From the NCBI GenBank assembly GCA_015061495.1, contig SUWL01000007.1, positions 1-60,081 of the forward strand: DNA of 60,081 nucleotides, in the 5' to 3' direction. Shown piece after piece: positions 34,293-42,780 of this stretch. The DNA comes from Lentisphaerota bacterium. GTDB lineage: Bacteria; Verrucomicrobiota; Lentisphaeria; Victivallales; Victivallaceae. How positions within the stretch are numbered: position 1 is the first letter of the stretch; the number at the start of each line of letters is the position of its first letter. The position numbers and the translations under genes were made by a program. The notes beneath the pieces were generated by a model. The model was not told the DNA's origin, searched no databases, and worked only from the letters and a program-made list of their open reading frames with translations.

Positions 34293-35792
34293 TCAGATGG
34301 AGTTTGAGGTGTAGTTGGGCGCATCTTTGGTGATGACCACATCATGCGGATGTGCTTCGCGCAGACCGGCGGCACTGACCCGGACCATTTTTGCTCTTTC
34401 CTGCAGTTCAGCGATGGTTTTGGTACCGCAGTAACCCAGACTGTAGCGCAGACCGCCGACGAACTGGTGGATCACATTGCGGACCGCTCCGCGGAAAGGC
34501 ACCATCGCTTCGATGCCCTGCGGGACGAGTTCGTTGTCATCTTCCACATCATCCTGACCGTAACGTTCACGGCTGCCTTTGTTGCATTTCATAGCTTCCA
34601 GAGAACCCATGCCGCGGTAGGTGACATAACTTCTGCCCTGATGCAGAACCACATCACCGTTGCTCTCACTGGTACCGGCAAGCGCAGAACCCATCATGAC
34701 ACAGGACGCACCCACGGCGATGGCTTTTGCCACGTCGCCGGTCTGCTTGATCCCTCCGTCTGCGATGACCGGGATATCTCCGGCAATGGCTTTGCGGACA
34801 GCGTAAACTGCGGAAACCTGCGGCACACCGACACCGGCGACCACGCGGGTGGAACAGATCGAACCGGGACCGATACCGACTTTAACGCCGTCTGCACCGG
34901 CATCAGCGAGGGCTTTGGCACCTTCGGAAGTGGCGATATTTCCGGCGACGATATCAACTTTGCTGCCGTAGCGGTCTTTGAAAAGCCGGACAGTTTCGAT
35001 CACGCCTTTGGAGTCCCCGTGGGCGGTGTCAATGACCAGCGCATCGGCACCGGCATTGACCAGCGCATCGGCGCGCACTTCGTCGTAGGGGCTGATGGCG
35101 GCTGCGACCCGCAGCTGATGGCGGGCATCGCGGTTGTAACCCGGCTCATCACCGGCGATCAGGGTTTTGACATCGAGGAAGCTGAACAAGCCGGTAAGTT
35201 TACCCTCTTTATCCACCATCGGCAGTTTGCCGACTTTATTTTTAAGCATGATCTGATAGGCATCCGCAATGGCGGTGTCGGTTGCGGCGGAGATCGGGTT
35301 TTTGGTCATCACTTCGCTGATTTTGATATCATAATTGGTGAGGAATTTGATATCTTTGCTGGTGATGATGCCGACGACCACCCCGTTGTCATCCACGATG
35401 GGGAAGCCGGAGAAGTTGTATTTTTTGCGTTTTTTCTCATAGAGCATCTCCGCAACGGTCTGTTCGGGATGGAAGACTACCGGAGTGCGGATGACACCGT
35501 TGAGATAGAGTTTTACTTTGCGGACCTCTTCAGCCTGACGTTCGGGGGAGAGGTTTTTATGGATGACGCCGATACCGCCGAGACGTGCCATGGCGATCGC
35601 CATTTCGCTCTCGGTAACGGTGTCCATGGCGGCACTGACGAATGGGATGTTGAGTTTGATGTTTCTTGAAAACCAGGTGCTTACATCCGTGTCGTGCGGA
35701 AGGAAATCGGAGTATTGAGTCACCAGAGAGATGTCATCAAAGGTCAATCCTTCAAAGGGGAATGCTGCCATAAACTGATCGATGTAACGCAT
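34293..35792 (-). CDS. guaB: Inosine-5'-monophosphate dehydrogenase
   Basis: Oxidises IMP to XMP with NAD+, the committed step to GMP. 499 residues: [10 protein letters not shown] start, two CBS domains (about residues 95-215), the catalytic Cys loop [18 protein letters not shown] (Cys near 310), the phosphate site, then [17 protein letters not shown] and [11 protein letters not shown] with the catalytic Arg flap. It heads the guaB-ompH-lpxD-sel1 transcript, with a strong promoter at 35838-35866 overlapped by an inverted repeat. Confidence 0.96.
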   Translation of the reverse strand: MRYIDQFMAAFPFEGLTFDDISLVTQYSDFLPHDTDVSTWFSRNIKLNIPFVSAAMDTVTESEMAIAMARLGGIGVIHKNLSPERQAEEVRKVKLYLNGVIRTPVVFHPEQTVAEMLYEKKRKKYNFSGFPIVDDNGVVVGIITSKDIKFLTNYDIKISEVMTKNPISAATDTAIADAYQIMLKNKVGKLPMVDKEGKLTGLFSFLDVKTLIAGDEPGYNRDARHQLRVAAAISPYDEVRADALVNAGADALVIDTAHGDSKGVIETVRLFKDRYGSKVDIVAGNIATSEGAKALADAGADGVKVGIGPGSICSTRVVAGVGVPQVSAVYAVRKAIAGDIPVIADGGIKQTGDVAKAIAVGASCVMMGSALAGTSESNGDVVLHQGRSYVTYRGMGSLEAMKCNKGSRERYGQDDVEDDNELVPQGIEAMVPFRGAVRNVIHQFVGGLRYSLGYCGTKTIAELQERAKMVRVSAAGLREAHPHDVVITKDAPNYTSNSI

Positions 35793-35816
35793 AGTACTTT
35801 ACTTCTCCATGATTAG

Positions 35817-35845
35817 TGTATATTATACCGTTCGCTTAATATACA
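35817..35845. promoter_or_regulatory. Inverted repeat (operator candidate) over the guaB promoter
   Basis: TGTATATTA (35817-35825) and TAATATACA (35837-35845) form a perfect 9-bp inverted repeat with an 11-nt spacer. The right arm contains the predicted -10 of guaB and the rest covers the start point, so a bound dimer would block the polymerase. The regulator is not known. Confidence 0.55.
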
Positions 35846-35866
35846 TCACGAAGCAAGTTTTTTCAA
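35838..35866 (-). promoter_or_regulatory. Sigma70-type promoter of guaB
   Basis: Minus strand TTGAAA (35861-35866), 17-nt spacer, TATATT (35838-35843). It gives a leader of about 40 nt to the guaB ATG, with GGAG before it. Confidence 0.82.
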
Positions 35867-35879
35867 GCATAAAAGTGCA

Positions 35880-35921
35880 AAAAACGGAACAGTTTCTCCG
35901 TGAATTGCCGTGTTTACGGCA
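35880..35921 (-). terminator. Terminator region of the batA operon
   Basis: On the minus strand a perfect TGCCGT/ACGGCA hairpin (35906-35921) covers the batA stop codon. Then comes a weaker 5-bp ACGGA/TCCGT hairpin (35884-35901) followed by TTTTTTGC. The second is the better candidate for intrinsic termination; the stem is short. Confidence 0.45.
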
Positions 35922-36927
35922 GACGGACTTTGACGACCGCTGTCAGCATGATACCCAGAGTGAATATCCCGGCAGCGATCAGGGCCAGAAGCGGAGCGTA
36001 TTCGTGATAGGAAGCCACTTGAGGTGCGGTCGGGTCGGTGCGTTCCAGAGCGTTGATATCCGCCATGACCTGCTTCATACCCGCGGCATCGGCGGCGGCG
36101 AAATATTTCCCGCCGGTAATGGCAGCGATCTCTTTGAGCAGTTTGACATCCAGATCGCTCTGCACCGGGAGGATACGGTTGTATTGTATGGCGTATGAAT
36201 TGGGTGAACCGACTCCTACGGTGTGGATGATCACATTGAATTTGGCGGCGGCTTTAGCGGCATTTTGCGGTGAAAGCCGGTTGGCGGCGGTGTTGGCACC
36301 ATCGGTAAAAAGCACCAGTACCCGCCGCGGGGAAGGGGCATTTTTCAGACGCTGGGCGCCGCTGCCGATGGGCGATGCGATACCGGTGGCGTTGCCCAGA
36401 TCGCCGGGGTTGAGATCTTTGAGTCTTTCCAGAAGCAATGCGTGATCCAGGGTCGGCGGCACGAAACTGTATGCCAGATCGGCAAATCCGATCAGTCCGA
36501 TGCGGTCATTGGGGCGGGCTTCGATGAATGTCCGGATTTCGGCTTTGGCGTTTTCCAGCCGGTTGCCGACAGTGTTGCTGCTGATATTTTCAAAGAACTT
36601 TCTTTCACTGACACCTTCCGGACGGTCGTAACATGACATGGACTGGGACATATCCAGTGCCAGAATGATATCCACGCCGGGCGGACGGATGATGCCGGAC
36701 GTCGCCGGTTTCCGGGGACGGGCGAGAGCGGCGAAAAGCACCGTCAGGGCGAGCAGCAGGGAAATTTCCGGTATGGTCAGCCGGAACCTCCTTTGGCCGC
36801 CGGTTTTTTTGACGGCAGAAACTGAAGAAACAGTGACCGCCGGGCGTTTTCGCAGACCCATGAATATTGCCAGCAGGATCACGGCGGCAATTCCGGTAAA
36901 GAACCACGGATATTGGAATGAGATCAT
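35914..36927 (-). CDS. BatA-like von Willebrand A membrane protein
   Basis: 337 residues: two N-terminal membrane helices (WFFTGIAAVILLAIF; LLLALTVLFAALA), then a vWA domain (about 90-300) with MIDAS DMSQS at Asp 92, GFADLAY and LFTDGANTA. A final TM helix (YAPLLALIAAGIFTLGIML) closes the protein. BatA proteins belong to Bacteroidetes aerotolerance-type operons with MoxR and DUF58. It is last in moxR-DUF58-DUF4381-like-batA and overlaps the previous gene by 4 nt. Role in envelope stress is by family, not shown. Confidence 0.88.
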   Translation of the reverse strand: MISFQYPWFFTGIAAVILLAIFMGLRKRPAVTVSSVSAVKKTGGQRRFRLTIPEISLLLALTVLFAALARPRKPATSGIIRPPGVDIILALDMSQSMSCYDRPEGVSERKFFENISSNTVGNRLENAKAEIRTFIEARPNDRIGLIGFADLAYSFVPPTLDHALLLERLKDLNPGDLGNATGIASPIGSGAQRLKNAPSPRRVLVLFTDGANTAANRLSPQNAAKAAAKFNVIIHTVGVGSPNSYAIQYNRILPVQSDLDVKLLKEIAAITGGKYFAAADAAGMKQVMADINALERTDPTAPQVASYHEYAPLLALIAAGIFTLGIMLTAVVKVRLP

Positions 36928-37892
36928 TGTTTTTCCTCCTTCGGCGTGGCGGCAAGCACCAGTTCTGCAGCCTGGGCGGCGGCTCGGTCGAACATCAGTT
37001 TATCGGCATTGGCGCCGGCGAATTTGATCAGATCGGCACTGTTGAGGAAGCCGGTCAGAAAGAGCTGTTCCCGGCGTTCCGGCAGCAAGGCACCGATATC
37101 CATACTGCGGAGGAACTCCTCCGTAGTGGAACGGGTGACCGGCAGAGCAAAGCGTTTTTCCAGATAACTGCGCAGGATATCGCACAGCAGGGCAAAGGCG
37201 TGTTCCGGGCGGATGTCGCCGTTTTTCACCTGTCCGTTGAGCTGCTGTATGTCCCGGATGACGACGGTTTCCAGCGGGAGAGAATGCTGTTTTTTCCGGT
37301 GCAGGAAAATTATTGAGATGATCACTGCGGCGATCAGCAGCACTGTCGCAGCGACGATCAGATAAAACGGTGTGCGGCGGTAAAATGGGGTGTGCGGCGT
37401 TTCGCCAGGAGCTTCCGTTTCCGGAGCGAGGAACAACTCTTCGCCGGTAACGGTGTTTTCCGGGAGTTTGACGCTGATTTCCGGGATTTTGACGGTCAGG
37501 ACACTGCCGGAAGCTGGAGCGAAAATATCGGCAGTTGTGATCTCGATCCTGCCATCCCGGATATCTCCATTGTCAAAGACCCGGAAATTGCCGGATACTT
37601 CCCAGTGATTGCGGTCCCAGCGCCAGCTTTTGAACCGGGCGGCAATTTCGCTGTTTTTGATCCCGGAAGCGTGCAGGACCGTGTTGACGATCTTCACATT
37701 TTCAGGCAGGGTCAAGGCGGCACGGAAATCGACCACCCCGCCGGGGGATACGGCATCTTTGCCGGAGGTGATTTGAGCATATTCCGGCAGGATGTTTTCC
37801 GGCGGCATCAGCCAGGATTTGAGCATACCTGCAAGGCAGATAACCGCTGCTGTCAGCAGGATGAAAAAGGTGATTTTCAATACTTTTTTCAT
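36924..37892 (-). CDS. Membrane protein of the Bat/MoxR operon (DUF4381-like)
   Basis: 322 residues starting MKKVLKITFFILLTAAVICL (ATG at 37892; a longer upstream frame overlaps the DUF58 gene and is rejected). One N-terminal TM helix, a beta-rich periplasmic domain of about 170 residues, a second TM (YLIVAATVLLIAAVIISIIF) and a cytoplasmic helical domain (AFALLCDILRSYLEKRFALP, TTEEFLRSM). The C-terminal part resembles DUF4381-type proteins found in such operons. Probably forms a membrane complex with BatA. Overlaps batA start by 4 nt. Confidence 0.72.
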   Translation of the reverse strand: MKKVLKITFFILLTAAVICLAGMLKSWLMPPENILPEYAQITSGKDAVSPGGVVDFRAALTLPENVKIVNTVLHASGIKNSEIAARFKSWRWDRNHWEVSGNFRVFDNGDIRDGRIEITTADIFAPASGSVLTVKIPEISVKLPENTVTGEELFLAPETEAPGETPHTPFYRRTPFYLIVAATVLLIAAVIISIIFLHRKKQHSLPLETVVIRDIQQLNGQVKNGDIRPEHAFALLCDILRSYLEKRFALPVTRSTTEEFLRSMDIGALLPERREQLFLTGFLNSADLIKFAGANADKLMFDRAAAQAAELVLAATPKEEKQ

Positions 37893-37897
37893 GGGGT

Positions 37898-38767
37898 TCA
37901 CCTGAAGCGTTTTTTTCTTTCGGCAAAGAATCCGATCAGCGGTTTGAGCACGTCCTGTCCGCAAATGACATTGATCAGATCCACTCTTGCCCGGCGGCAA
38001 ACGGCGGCTTTTTCTTCCGCTTCAGCATGGAGTTCGGCATTGAATTTCGACAGATTGCCGTTGTATTCGACGATCTCTCCGGTTTCGGCATCTTCAAAGG
38101 TGATCCGGTTGTTGAGCGGGAAATTCAGCTCATTGGGATCGGACAAGCCGATGGCGACGACGTCGTGCCGGGTTTTCAGCAGTTTCAATTCGGCGGCGAA
38201 TTTTTCCGGGGCGATCAGGTCGCTCAACAGGAATATGACGCCGCGTTTTTTCATCAGCATGGCAGTCTCCCGCAAGGCGGCGGCGATATCGGTACCCTTG
38301 TTTTGCGGTTCAAAAGCCAGCAGTTCCCGGATGATGCGCAGGGCGTTGGTTCTGCCGGAACGCGGCGGCAGATAGAGTTCGATCCGGTCAGTGAAGAGCA
38401 GCAAACCGACCTTATCCCCGTTTTTCCCGGCGCTGAATGCCAGTAAAGCAGCCAATTCTGCCGCAGTCTGCCGCTTGCTTTTTGGAGTTGAGCCGAATGC
38501 TCCGGAAGCGGAGAGATCGACCGCCAGCATGACAGTCAATTCCCGCTCTTCCACGAACTTTTTGACATAGGGAACTCCCATTCTGGCAGAAACATTCCAG
38601 TCGATCGACCGGACATCATCATCGGTGGTGTACTCCCGGACTTCATCAAATTCGATCCCCCGGCCTTTGAATACACTGCGGTATGCTCCGCCGGTGATCT
38701 CCTCGACCAGATGATCGGTGCGGATCTCCAGCAGCCGGATCTGGTGCGCCAACTCTGCAAGCTGCAT
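37898..38767 (-). CDS. DUF58 domain protein (vWA-like)
   Basis: 289 residues. GAYRSVFKGRGIEFDEVREY is the DUF58 signature, followed by SIDWNVSARMG and a vWA-like fold with LAVDLSASGAFG replacing the MIDAS. Cytosolic, no TM. Members work with MoxR ATPases in the same operon and are thought to act in metal insertion or complex assembly, but the client here is unknown. It follows moxR by 15 nt and precedes the membrane gene by 5 nt. Confidence 0.88.
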   Translation of the reverse strand: MQLAELAHQIRLLEIRTDHLVEEITGGAYRSVFKGRGIEFDEVREYTTDDDVRSIDWNVSARMGVPYVKKFVEERELTVMLAVDLSASGAFGSTPKSKRQTAAELAALLAFSAGKNGDKVGLLLFTDRIELYLPPRSGRTNALRIIRELLAFEPQNKGTDIAAALRETAMLMKKRGVIFLLSDLIAPEKFAAELKLLKTRHDVVAIGLSDPNELNFPLNNRITFEDAETGEIVEYNGNLSKFNAELHAEAEEKAAVCRRARVDLINVICGQDVLKPLIGFFAERKKRFR

Positions 38768-38782
38768 GACTTACTCCTGAAA

Positions 38783-39805
38783 TTACGGTGTCCTCAAGGC
38801 GGCAAGGATACGGGAAATGATCATATCCGCATCGATATTTTCCGCTTCAGCTTCATAGGAAAGCACCAGCCGGTGGCGCAAGACATCCGGGGCGAGGGTT
38901 TTGACATCCTGCGGCAGCACATAAGCTCTGCCCTGCAGCATGGCATAGGCTTTGGATGCCAGAGCCAGAGCGATCGAACCGCGCGGCGATGCTCCGAAGG
39001 ATATCAGTTGCGGCAGTTCACGCAGATCGGCATCTTTCTGTCTGTCAGAGAGCTGCAGATGCTGACCGGGTCTGGTGGCGATGATGATATCCAGAATATA
39101 TCCGGCGATCTTCTCATCCATGTATACCTTGTCGGCGATCTCTCTTGCCGCGACGATATCATCCAGTTTTGCCACCTGGATGCTGTTTTCCGGCGGAGCG
39201 GGGTGCGCCATGCGTTCCATGACGGACAGCTCTTCGCTGCGGGAGGGGTAATCGACTTTGAGCTTGAACATGAAACGGTCGAGTTGTGCTTCGGGCAGCG
39301 GGTAAGTGCCTTCCTGTTCGATGGGGTTCTGGGTGGCAAGGACCATGAATGGAGCGGGGAGGGCGAATTTTTCTCCGGCGATGGTCAACTGTTTTTCCTG
39401 CATGGCTTCCAAAAGGGCGCTTTGCACCTTTGCCGGAGCGCGGTTGATCTCATCGGCAAGCACGATATTGGCATTGACCGGACCGATGCGGGTCATGAAT
39501 TCTCCGCTTGAAGCGTTGTAGATCCTTGTGCCGATCACGTCCGCCGGAAGCAGGTCCGGGGTGAATTGCAAACGGGAAAAGGTCCCGGATAGAGAGTTGG
39601 CAAGGGTTTTGACGGTCAGGGTTTTTGCCAATCCCGGGACACCTTCGAGCAGAACATGCCCGTCGGAGATCAAAGCCAGCAGCAGCCGGTCGACCAATTC
39701 TTTCTGTCCGGCAACGATCCTGCCGACTTCATCCCGGACAGCCTGCAGCGGGGCGGCTGTTTTCTGGATCTGCATTTGCAGTTGTTCGATTTCTCTGTTG
39801 TCCAT
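38783..39805 (-). CDS. MoxR-family AAA+ ATPase
   Basis: 340 residues. Walker A GVPGLAKT (about 55-62), Walker B VLADEINRA, sensor regions in VLATQNPIEQEGTYPLPEAQ, and Arg finger in DRFMFKLKVDYPS. MoxR ATPases are chaperones that act with vWA proteins, matching the downstream DUF58 and BatA genes. It heads the operon with a promoter at 39830-39857 and a GGAG ribosome-binding site. Confidence 0.94.
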   Translation of the reverse strand: MDNREIEQLQMQIQKTAAPLQAVRDEVGRIVAGQKELVDRLLLALISDGHVLLEGVPGLAKTLTVKTLANSLSGTFSRLQFTPDLLPADVIGTRIYNASSGEFMTRIGPVNANIVLADEINRAPAKVQSALLEAMQEKQLTIAGEKFALPAPFMVLATQNPIEQEGTYPLPEAQLDRFMFKLKVDYPSRSEELSVMERMAHPAPPENSIQVAKLDDIVAAREIADKVYMDEKIAGYILDIIIATRPGQHLQLSDRQKDADLRELPQLISFGASPRGSIALALASKAYAMLQGRAYVLPQDVKTLAPDVLRHRLVLSYEAEAENIDADMIISRILAALRTP

Positions 39806-39829
39806 ATCTGATTTCTCCTTCTGTACATC

Positions 39830-39857
39830 AATATACGCGGTTCCGGAACAAACTCAA
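39830..39857 (-). promoter_or_regulatory. Promoter of the moxR operon
   Basis: Minus strand TTGAGT (39852-39857), 16-nt spacer, TATATT (39830-39835). A TTCCGGAA palindrome lies in the spacer. The region also contains the end of the nitroreductase transcript. Confidence 0.6.
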
Positions 39858-39863
39858 GTCCCG

Positions 39864-40460
39864 TCAGCGCGGAAATCCGACCGGATGTACCAGAAGCGGG
39901 GTGTTTTTTCCCAAATTCAACTCTTTTATCAGCTCTGCCCGGTCGGAGATCGAACCCATGGCGCAAGTACCCAGACCTTCCGATTGGGCAGCAAGATAGA
40001 TATTCTGACTGACATATCCGGTATCCACCGCTGCGAAAATTTCCCGGGACTGTTTTGCTTTGTCCGGGACGAGGATCAGATAGCAGGGGGCATCGTATCT
40101 GCCGCAGCTTTTGCGCAGATCTTTGCCGGTGATTTTTACCAGCAGATGTTTTGCCGGATCATAGAAATATCCGCCGTCGGATGCGGCAAGGAAGATCATA
40201 ACTTCCTGCTTGTTGAGCGCGCTGGGGGCGGTTCTTTTGCCGTCCGGACGGTTGATGCCGTTGGCGCACCACAAAATATTTGCCAGCTGCTGATCGCTCA
40301 ACTGCTTATTCCGGAAACTTCTCACGGTGTGCCGGTCATTGAGGATTTTTCTCAAACCGGGACCGCCGTCTTTTTGAGCTGCCGGTAAAAGTTTGGTTTC
40401 TCCGGCAGTGACCGCTGTTGTGCAGAGCATAAACATCCAAAAAATCACTTTTTTCATCAT
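39864..40460 (-). CDS. Exported SagB-type nitroreductase
   Basis: 198 residues with a signal peptide (VIFWMFMLCTTAVTAGE), unusual because most nitroreductases are cytosolic. FMN-site residues are RHTVRSFRNKQLSDQQLANI, then APSALNKQEVMIFLAA, and the C-terminal GLGTCAMGSI. The SagB-like subgroup oxidises or reduces small molecules; its substrate here is unknown. AAGGAGG precedes the ATG. If it binds FMN outside the cytosol, the flavin must be delivered to the periplasm. Confidence 0.82.
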   Translation of the reverse strand: MMKKVIFWMFMLCTTAVTAGETKLLPAAQKDGGPGLRKILNDRHTVRSFRNKQLSDQQLANILWCANGINRPDGKRTAPSALNKQEVMIFLAASDGGYFYDPAKHLLVKITGKDLRKSCGRYDAPCYLILVPDKAKQSREIFAAVDTGYVSQNIYLAAQSEGLGTCAMGSISDRAELIKELNLGKNTPLLVHPVGFPR

Positions 40461-40529
40461 AGACCTCCTTGTTTTGAAACCGGGTGATATTTATTTTTTT
40501 GAAGTGTTCCCGAATTTTGAGGAACCTGC

Positions 40530-40553
40530 CACGGCGCAGTGAAACGAAGCCGG
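40530..40553 (+). repeat. Dispersed 24-nt repeat (copy 1)
   Basis: A 24-nt stretch here matches 59949-59972 at 21 of 24 positions; the shared core is AGTGAAACGAAG. It lies in the 124-nt gap upstream of the nitroreductase gene. The second copy is inside a prepilin coding region. Confidence 0.5.
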
Positions 40554-40584
40554 GTGGATGCAGTACGGGATAAATGCGAAACAA

Positions 40585-41022
40585 CTACTTTTTACCGGTA
40601 CTGCCGAAGCCTCCGGCGCCTCTGCCGGAATCGCTCAATTCTGCCGCCGGGATCAGGGAGACTTCCGGCAGTTTCATGATCACCATCTGGGCGATCCGGT
40701 CGCCGCGGCTGATGGTGAAATCCTGCTGTCCGGCATTGAACATGATCACGCCCACTTCGCCGCGGTATCCGGCATCAATGGTGCCGGGGGAGTTGGTCAG
40801 CATGATATCGTTTTTCAAAGCCAGCCCGCTGCGGGGGCGGATCTGTGCTTCATATCCGACGGGCAGTTCCATTTTGAATCCGGCAGGAACCAGCGTGCTT
40901 TTTCCCGGTCGCAAAACCATATCTGTTCTTGCCCGCAGATCATACGCCGCATCGTCGCAGTGTGCTTTGCCGGGGAACAGATCGGAGCAGTTTTCCAGTG
41001 TACAAATCTTTATTTCAGTCAT
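40585..41022 (-). CDS. dut: Deoxyuridine 5'-triphosphate nucleotidohydrolase
   Basis: 145 residues. Five dUTPase motifs are visible: DAAYDLRA, PRSGLALK, GTIDAGYRGEVGVIMFN, RGDRIAQMV and the final GGFGSTGKK (P-loop-like arm). It hydrolyses dUTP to dUMP, keeping uracil out of DNA and feeding thymidylate synthesis. Cytosolic trimer. A perfect AGGAGGT lies before the ATG. The candidate ncRNA at 41170-41268 lies just upstream on the same strand. Confidence 0.96.
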   Translation of the reverse strand: MTEIKICTLENCSDLFPGKAHCDDAAYDLRARTDMVLRPGKSTLVPAGFKMELPVGYEAQIRPRSGLALKNDIMLTNSPGTIDAGYRGEVGVIMFNAGQQDFTISRGDRIAQMVIMKLPEVSLIPAAELSDSGRGAGGFGSTGKK

Positions 41023-41169
41023 ATTTACCTCCTGCTGTTATCTAAAGATAATCTGCAGGCGGGAAAATTTCAACACCGGGCGGGATATTTTTTGCAAAAT
41101 ACTTTACCGGCAGGCTGTGAAAGGCAAAATCTGCCGGAAAATATAAAAAATCGCGAGATGAAAAATAAT

Positions 41170-41268
41170 AAAAAAAGAAGGCAGGTGTATTACTCGCGGC
41201 GACACGACGTACAATAAGCTCAAAAGAGAGCCCGATGCAAATATTGTTCCGAGAAGAACCTGCCTTCT
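41170..41268 (-). ncRNA. Candidate structured small RNA (about 99 nt)
   Basis: On the minus strand a predicted promoter (41276-41304) precedes a segment closed by GAAGGCAGGT/ACCTGCCTTC (41258-41267 with 41177-41186, perfect 10 bp) and followed by seven U. Inside, shorter pairs (CTCG/CGAG, ACAATA/TATTGT, GCTC/GAGC) suggest one long bulged rod. No SRP GGAAG/AGCAGC motif, no 6S-length bubble and no riboswitch core recognised. Likely a real sRNA gene, or the 5' part of a dut leader that terminates early. Confidence 0.5.
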
Positions 41269-41275
41269 GGAGGAG

Positions 41276-41304
41276 AATATAACCGTCGCTGCCGGATTTT
41301 TCAA
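41276..41304 (-). promoter_or_regulatory. Promoter of the candidate sRNA upstream of dut
   Basis: Minus strand TTGAAA (41299-41304), 17-nt spacer, TATATT (41276-41281); start about 41268, at the base of the closing stem. Confidence 0.65.
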
Positions 41305-41396
41305 GCGGCGGCGGGGCGAATTTTTGCCAAAAAATACGATTTATTTTCATTTTGAAAAGTGCGGCGGGTTTTTTCAGGAAAAAAGCTGTAAGGGAC

Positions 41397-41425
41397 TTGC
41401 AATTTCGGTATACCTGCGCTATAAT
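41397..41425 (+). promoter_or_regulatory. Promoter of the nucleotide-sugar operon
   Basis: TTGCAA (41397-41402), 17-nt spacer, TATAAT (41420-41425). Transcription near 41432 gives a 45-nt leader to the ATG at 41477 (GGAGG upstream). Confidence 0.82.
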
Positions 41426-41476
41426 ATTAAGATGATATATACGCACAGGCACTCTCTGGTGCATGGAGGAAATTTT

Positions 41477-42754
41477 ATGGAATTGACAGACAATTTGCAA
41501 ATCGCCATTATCGGTATGGGGTATGTGGGGTTGCCGCTTGCCATTGAATTCGGCAAAAAATACCGTACCTGCGGTTTTGATGTGAAACGTGACCGGCTGG
41601 AAAAACTCCGGGCAGGGATCGATGTCACCTGTGAGACGACTTCCGGAGAACTCCGTTCGGCGGAATATCTTACGTTTTCTTCGGATGAGGACGATCTGCG
41701 TTCGGCAGATGTGTTCATCGTCACTGTTCCCACGCCGGTGGATAAGTATAACCGTCCGGATCTTTCTCCGCTGTATCTTGCCAGCGAAACCGTCGGCAAA
41801 GTGATGAAATCCGGAGCGGTGGTCATCTATGAAAGTACCGTATTTCCCGGCTGTACCGAGGAAGAGTGCGTGCCGGTGCTGGAGAAATTCAGCGGTTTGA
41901 AATTCAATACCGGTTTTTTCTGCGGTTACTCTCCGGAGCGTATCAATCCGGGTGATAAGGAACACTCACTGCTTAAAACTGTGAAAATCACTTCCGGATC
42001 AACTCCGGAAACGGCTCTTTTCGTTGACCGGCTCTACAACTCCATACTCTGTAACGGCACCCACCGGGCAAGTTCCATCAAAGTTGCCGAAGCTGCCAAA
42101 GTCATCGAGAACTCCCAGCGGGATCTTAATATCGCTTTTGTCAACGAACTTGCCAAAATATTTCATCTCATCGGCATCGACACATCCGAGGTGCTGGAAG
42201 CCGCCGGAACCAAGTGGAACTTCCTCAAATTCCGTCCCGGTCTGGTCGGCGGTCACTGTATCGGGGTCGATCCCTATTATCTGACCCATAAAGCACAGTC
42301 GCTGGGGTATCTGCCTGAAGTGATCCTTTCCGGCAGACGAATCAATGACGGCATGGGCAAATATGTGGCGGAATGCATTGTGAAAAAGATGATCAAACTG
42401 GGTTCCAAGATTCTGAATGCCAAGGTTCTGCAGCTCGGGATAACCTTTAAGGAAAATTGCCCGGACTGCCGCAACTCCCGGGCGGTCGATGTGGTTCGCA
42501 ATCTGCAGGAATTCGGTTGTCAGGTCGATATATTTGATCCCTGGGCCGATCCGGCAGATATCCGCAAGGAGTATCAGTTGGATTCATACCATGATTTTAC
42601 GCAGATTGCCGGTAAAAAATACGATGTGATCGTCCTGGCGGTAGCCCACCGGCAATTTCTGGAACTGGATATTGCCGCATTGAAAGGTGAAAAAGCCATT
42701 GTATACGATATCAAATCAGTCCTGCCGGCAGAGCTGGTCGATGACCGTTTGTAA
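41477..42754 (+). CDS. Nucleotide-sugar 6-dehydrogenase (UDP-GlcNAc/ManNAc type)
   Basis: 425 residues. Rossmann start IAIIGMGYVGLPLAIEFGKK, middle EGxxNP-type SPERINPGD, catalytic Cys region HCIGVDPYYLTHKAQSLGY with the preceding GGHCIG, and a second Rossmann domain with QLGITFKENCPDCRNSRA. The Y-YLT motif suggests the UDP-N-acetylhexosamine dehydrogenase branch (WbpO/TviB/VipA-like) rather than UDP-glucose dehydrogenase; this is inference. It makes a uronic acid for surface glycans. The start at 41477 has GGAGG; an upstream in-frame ATG would add a non-conserved leader. First of four plus-strand genes. Confidence 0.88.
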   Translation: MELTDNLQIAIIGMGYVGLPLAIEFGKKYRTCGFDVKRDRLEKLRAGIDVTCETTSGELRSAEYLTFSSDEDDLRSADVFIVTVPTPVDKYNRPDLSPLYLASETVGKVMKSGAVVIYESTVFPGCTEEECVPVLEKFSGLKFNTGFFCGYSPERINPGDKEHSLLKTVKITSGSTPETALFVDRLYNSILCNGTHRASSIKVAEAAKVIENSQRDLNIAFVNELAKIFHLIGIDTSEVLEAAGTKWNFLKFRPGLVGGHCIGVDPYYLTHKAQSLGYLPEVILSGRRINDGMGKYVAECIVKKMIKLGSKILNAKVLQLGITFKENCPDCRNSRAVDVVRNLQEFGCQVDIFDPWADPADIRKEYQLDSYHDFTQIAGKKYDVIVLAVAHRQFLELDIAALKGEKAIVYDIKSVLPAELVDDRL

Positions 42755-42780
42755 ACACAGCAGACAGGAGAATTTATGCC

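Noticed and set aside
40461-40584. Small gene in the gap before dut
   Set aside because: Only short frames without start signals; the region holds a dispersed repeat and the nitroreductase leader.
41170-41268. Identification as SRP RNA or 6S RNA
   Set aside because: No GGAAG/AGCAGC SRP core; too short for 6S and without a clear central bubble.
41042-41965. Minus-strand frame of 307 codons around the sRNA region
   Set aside because: Overlaps the nucleotide-sugar dehydrogenase in antisense and has no ribosome-binding site or family motif.
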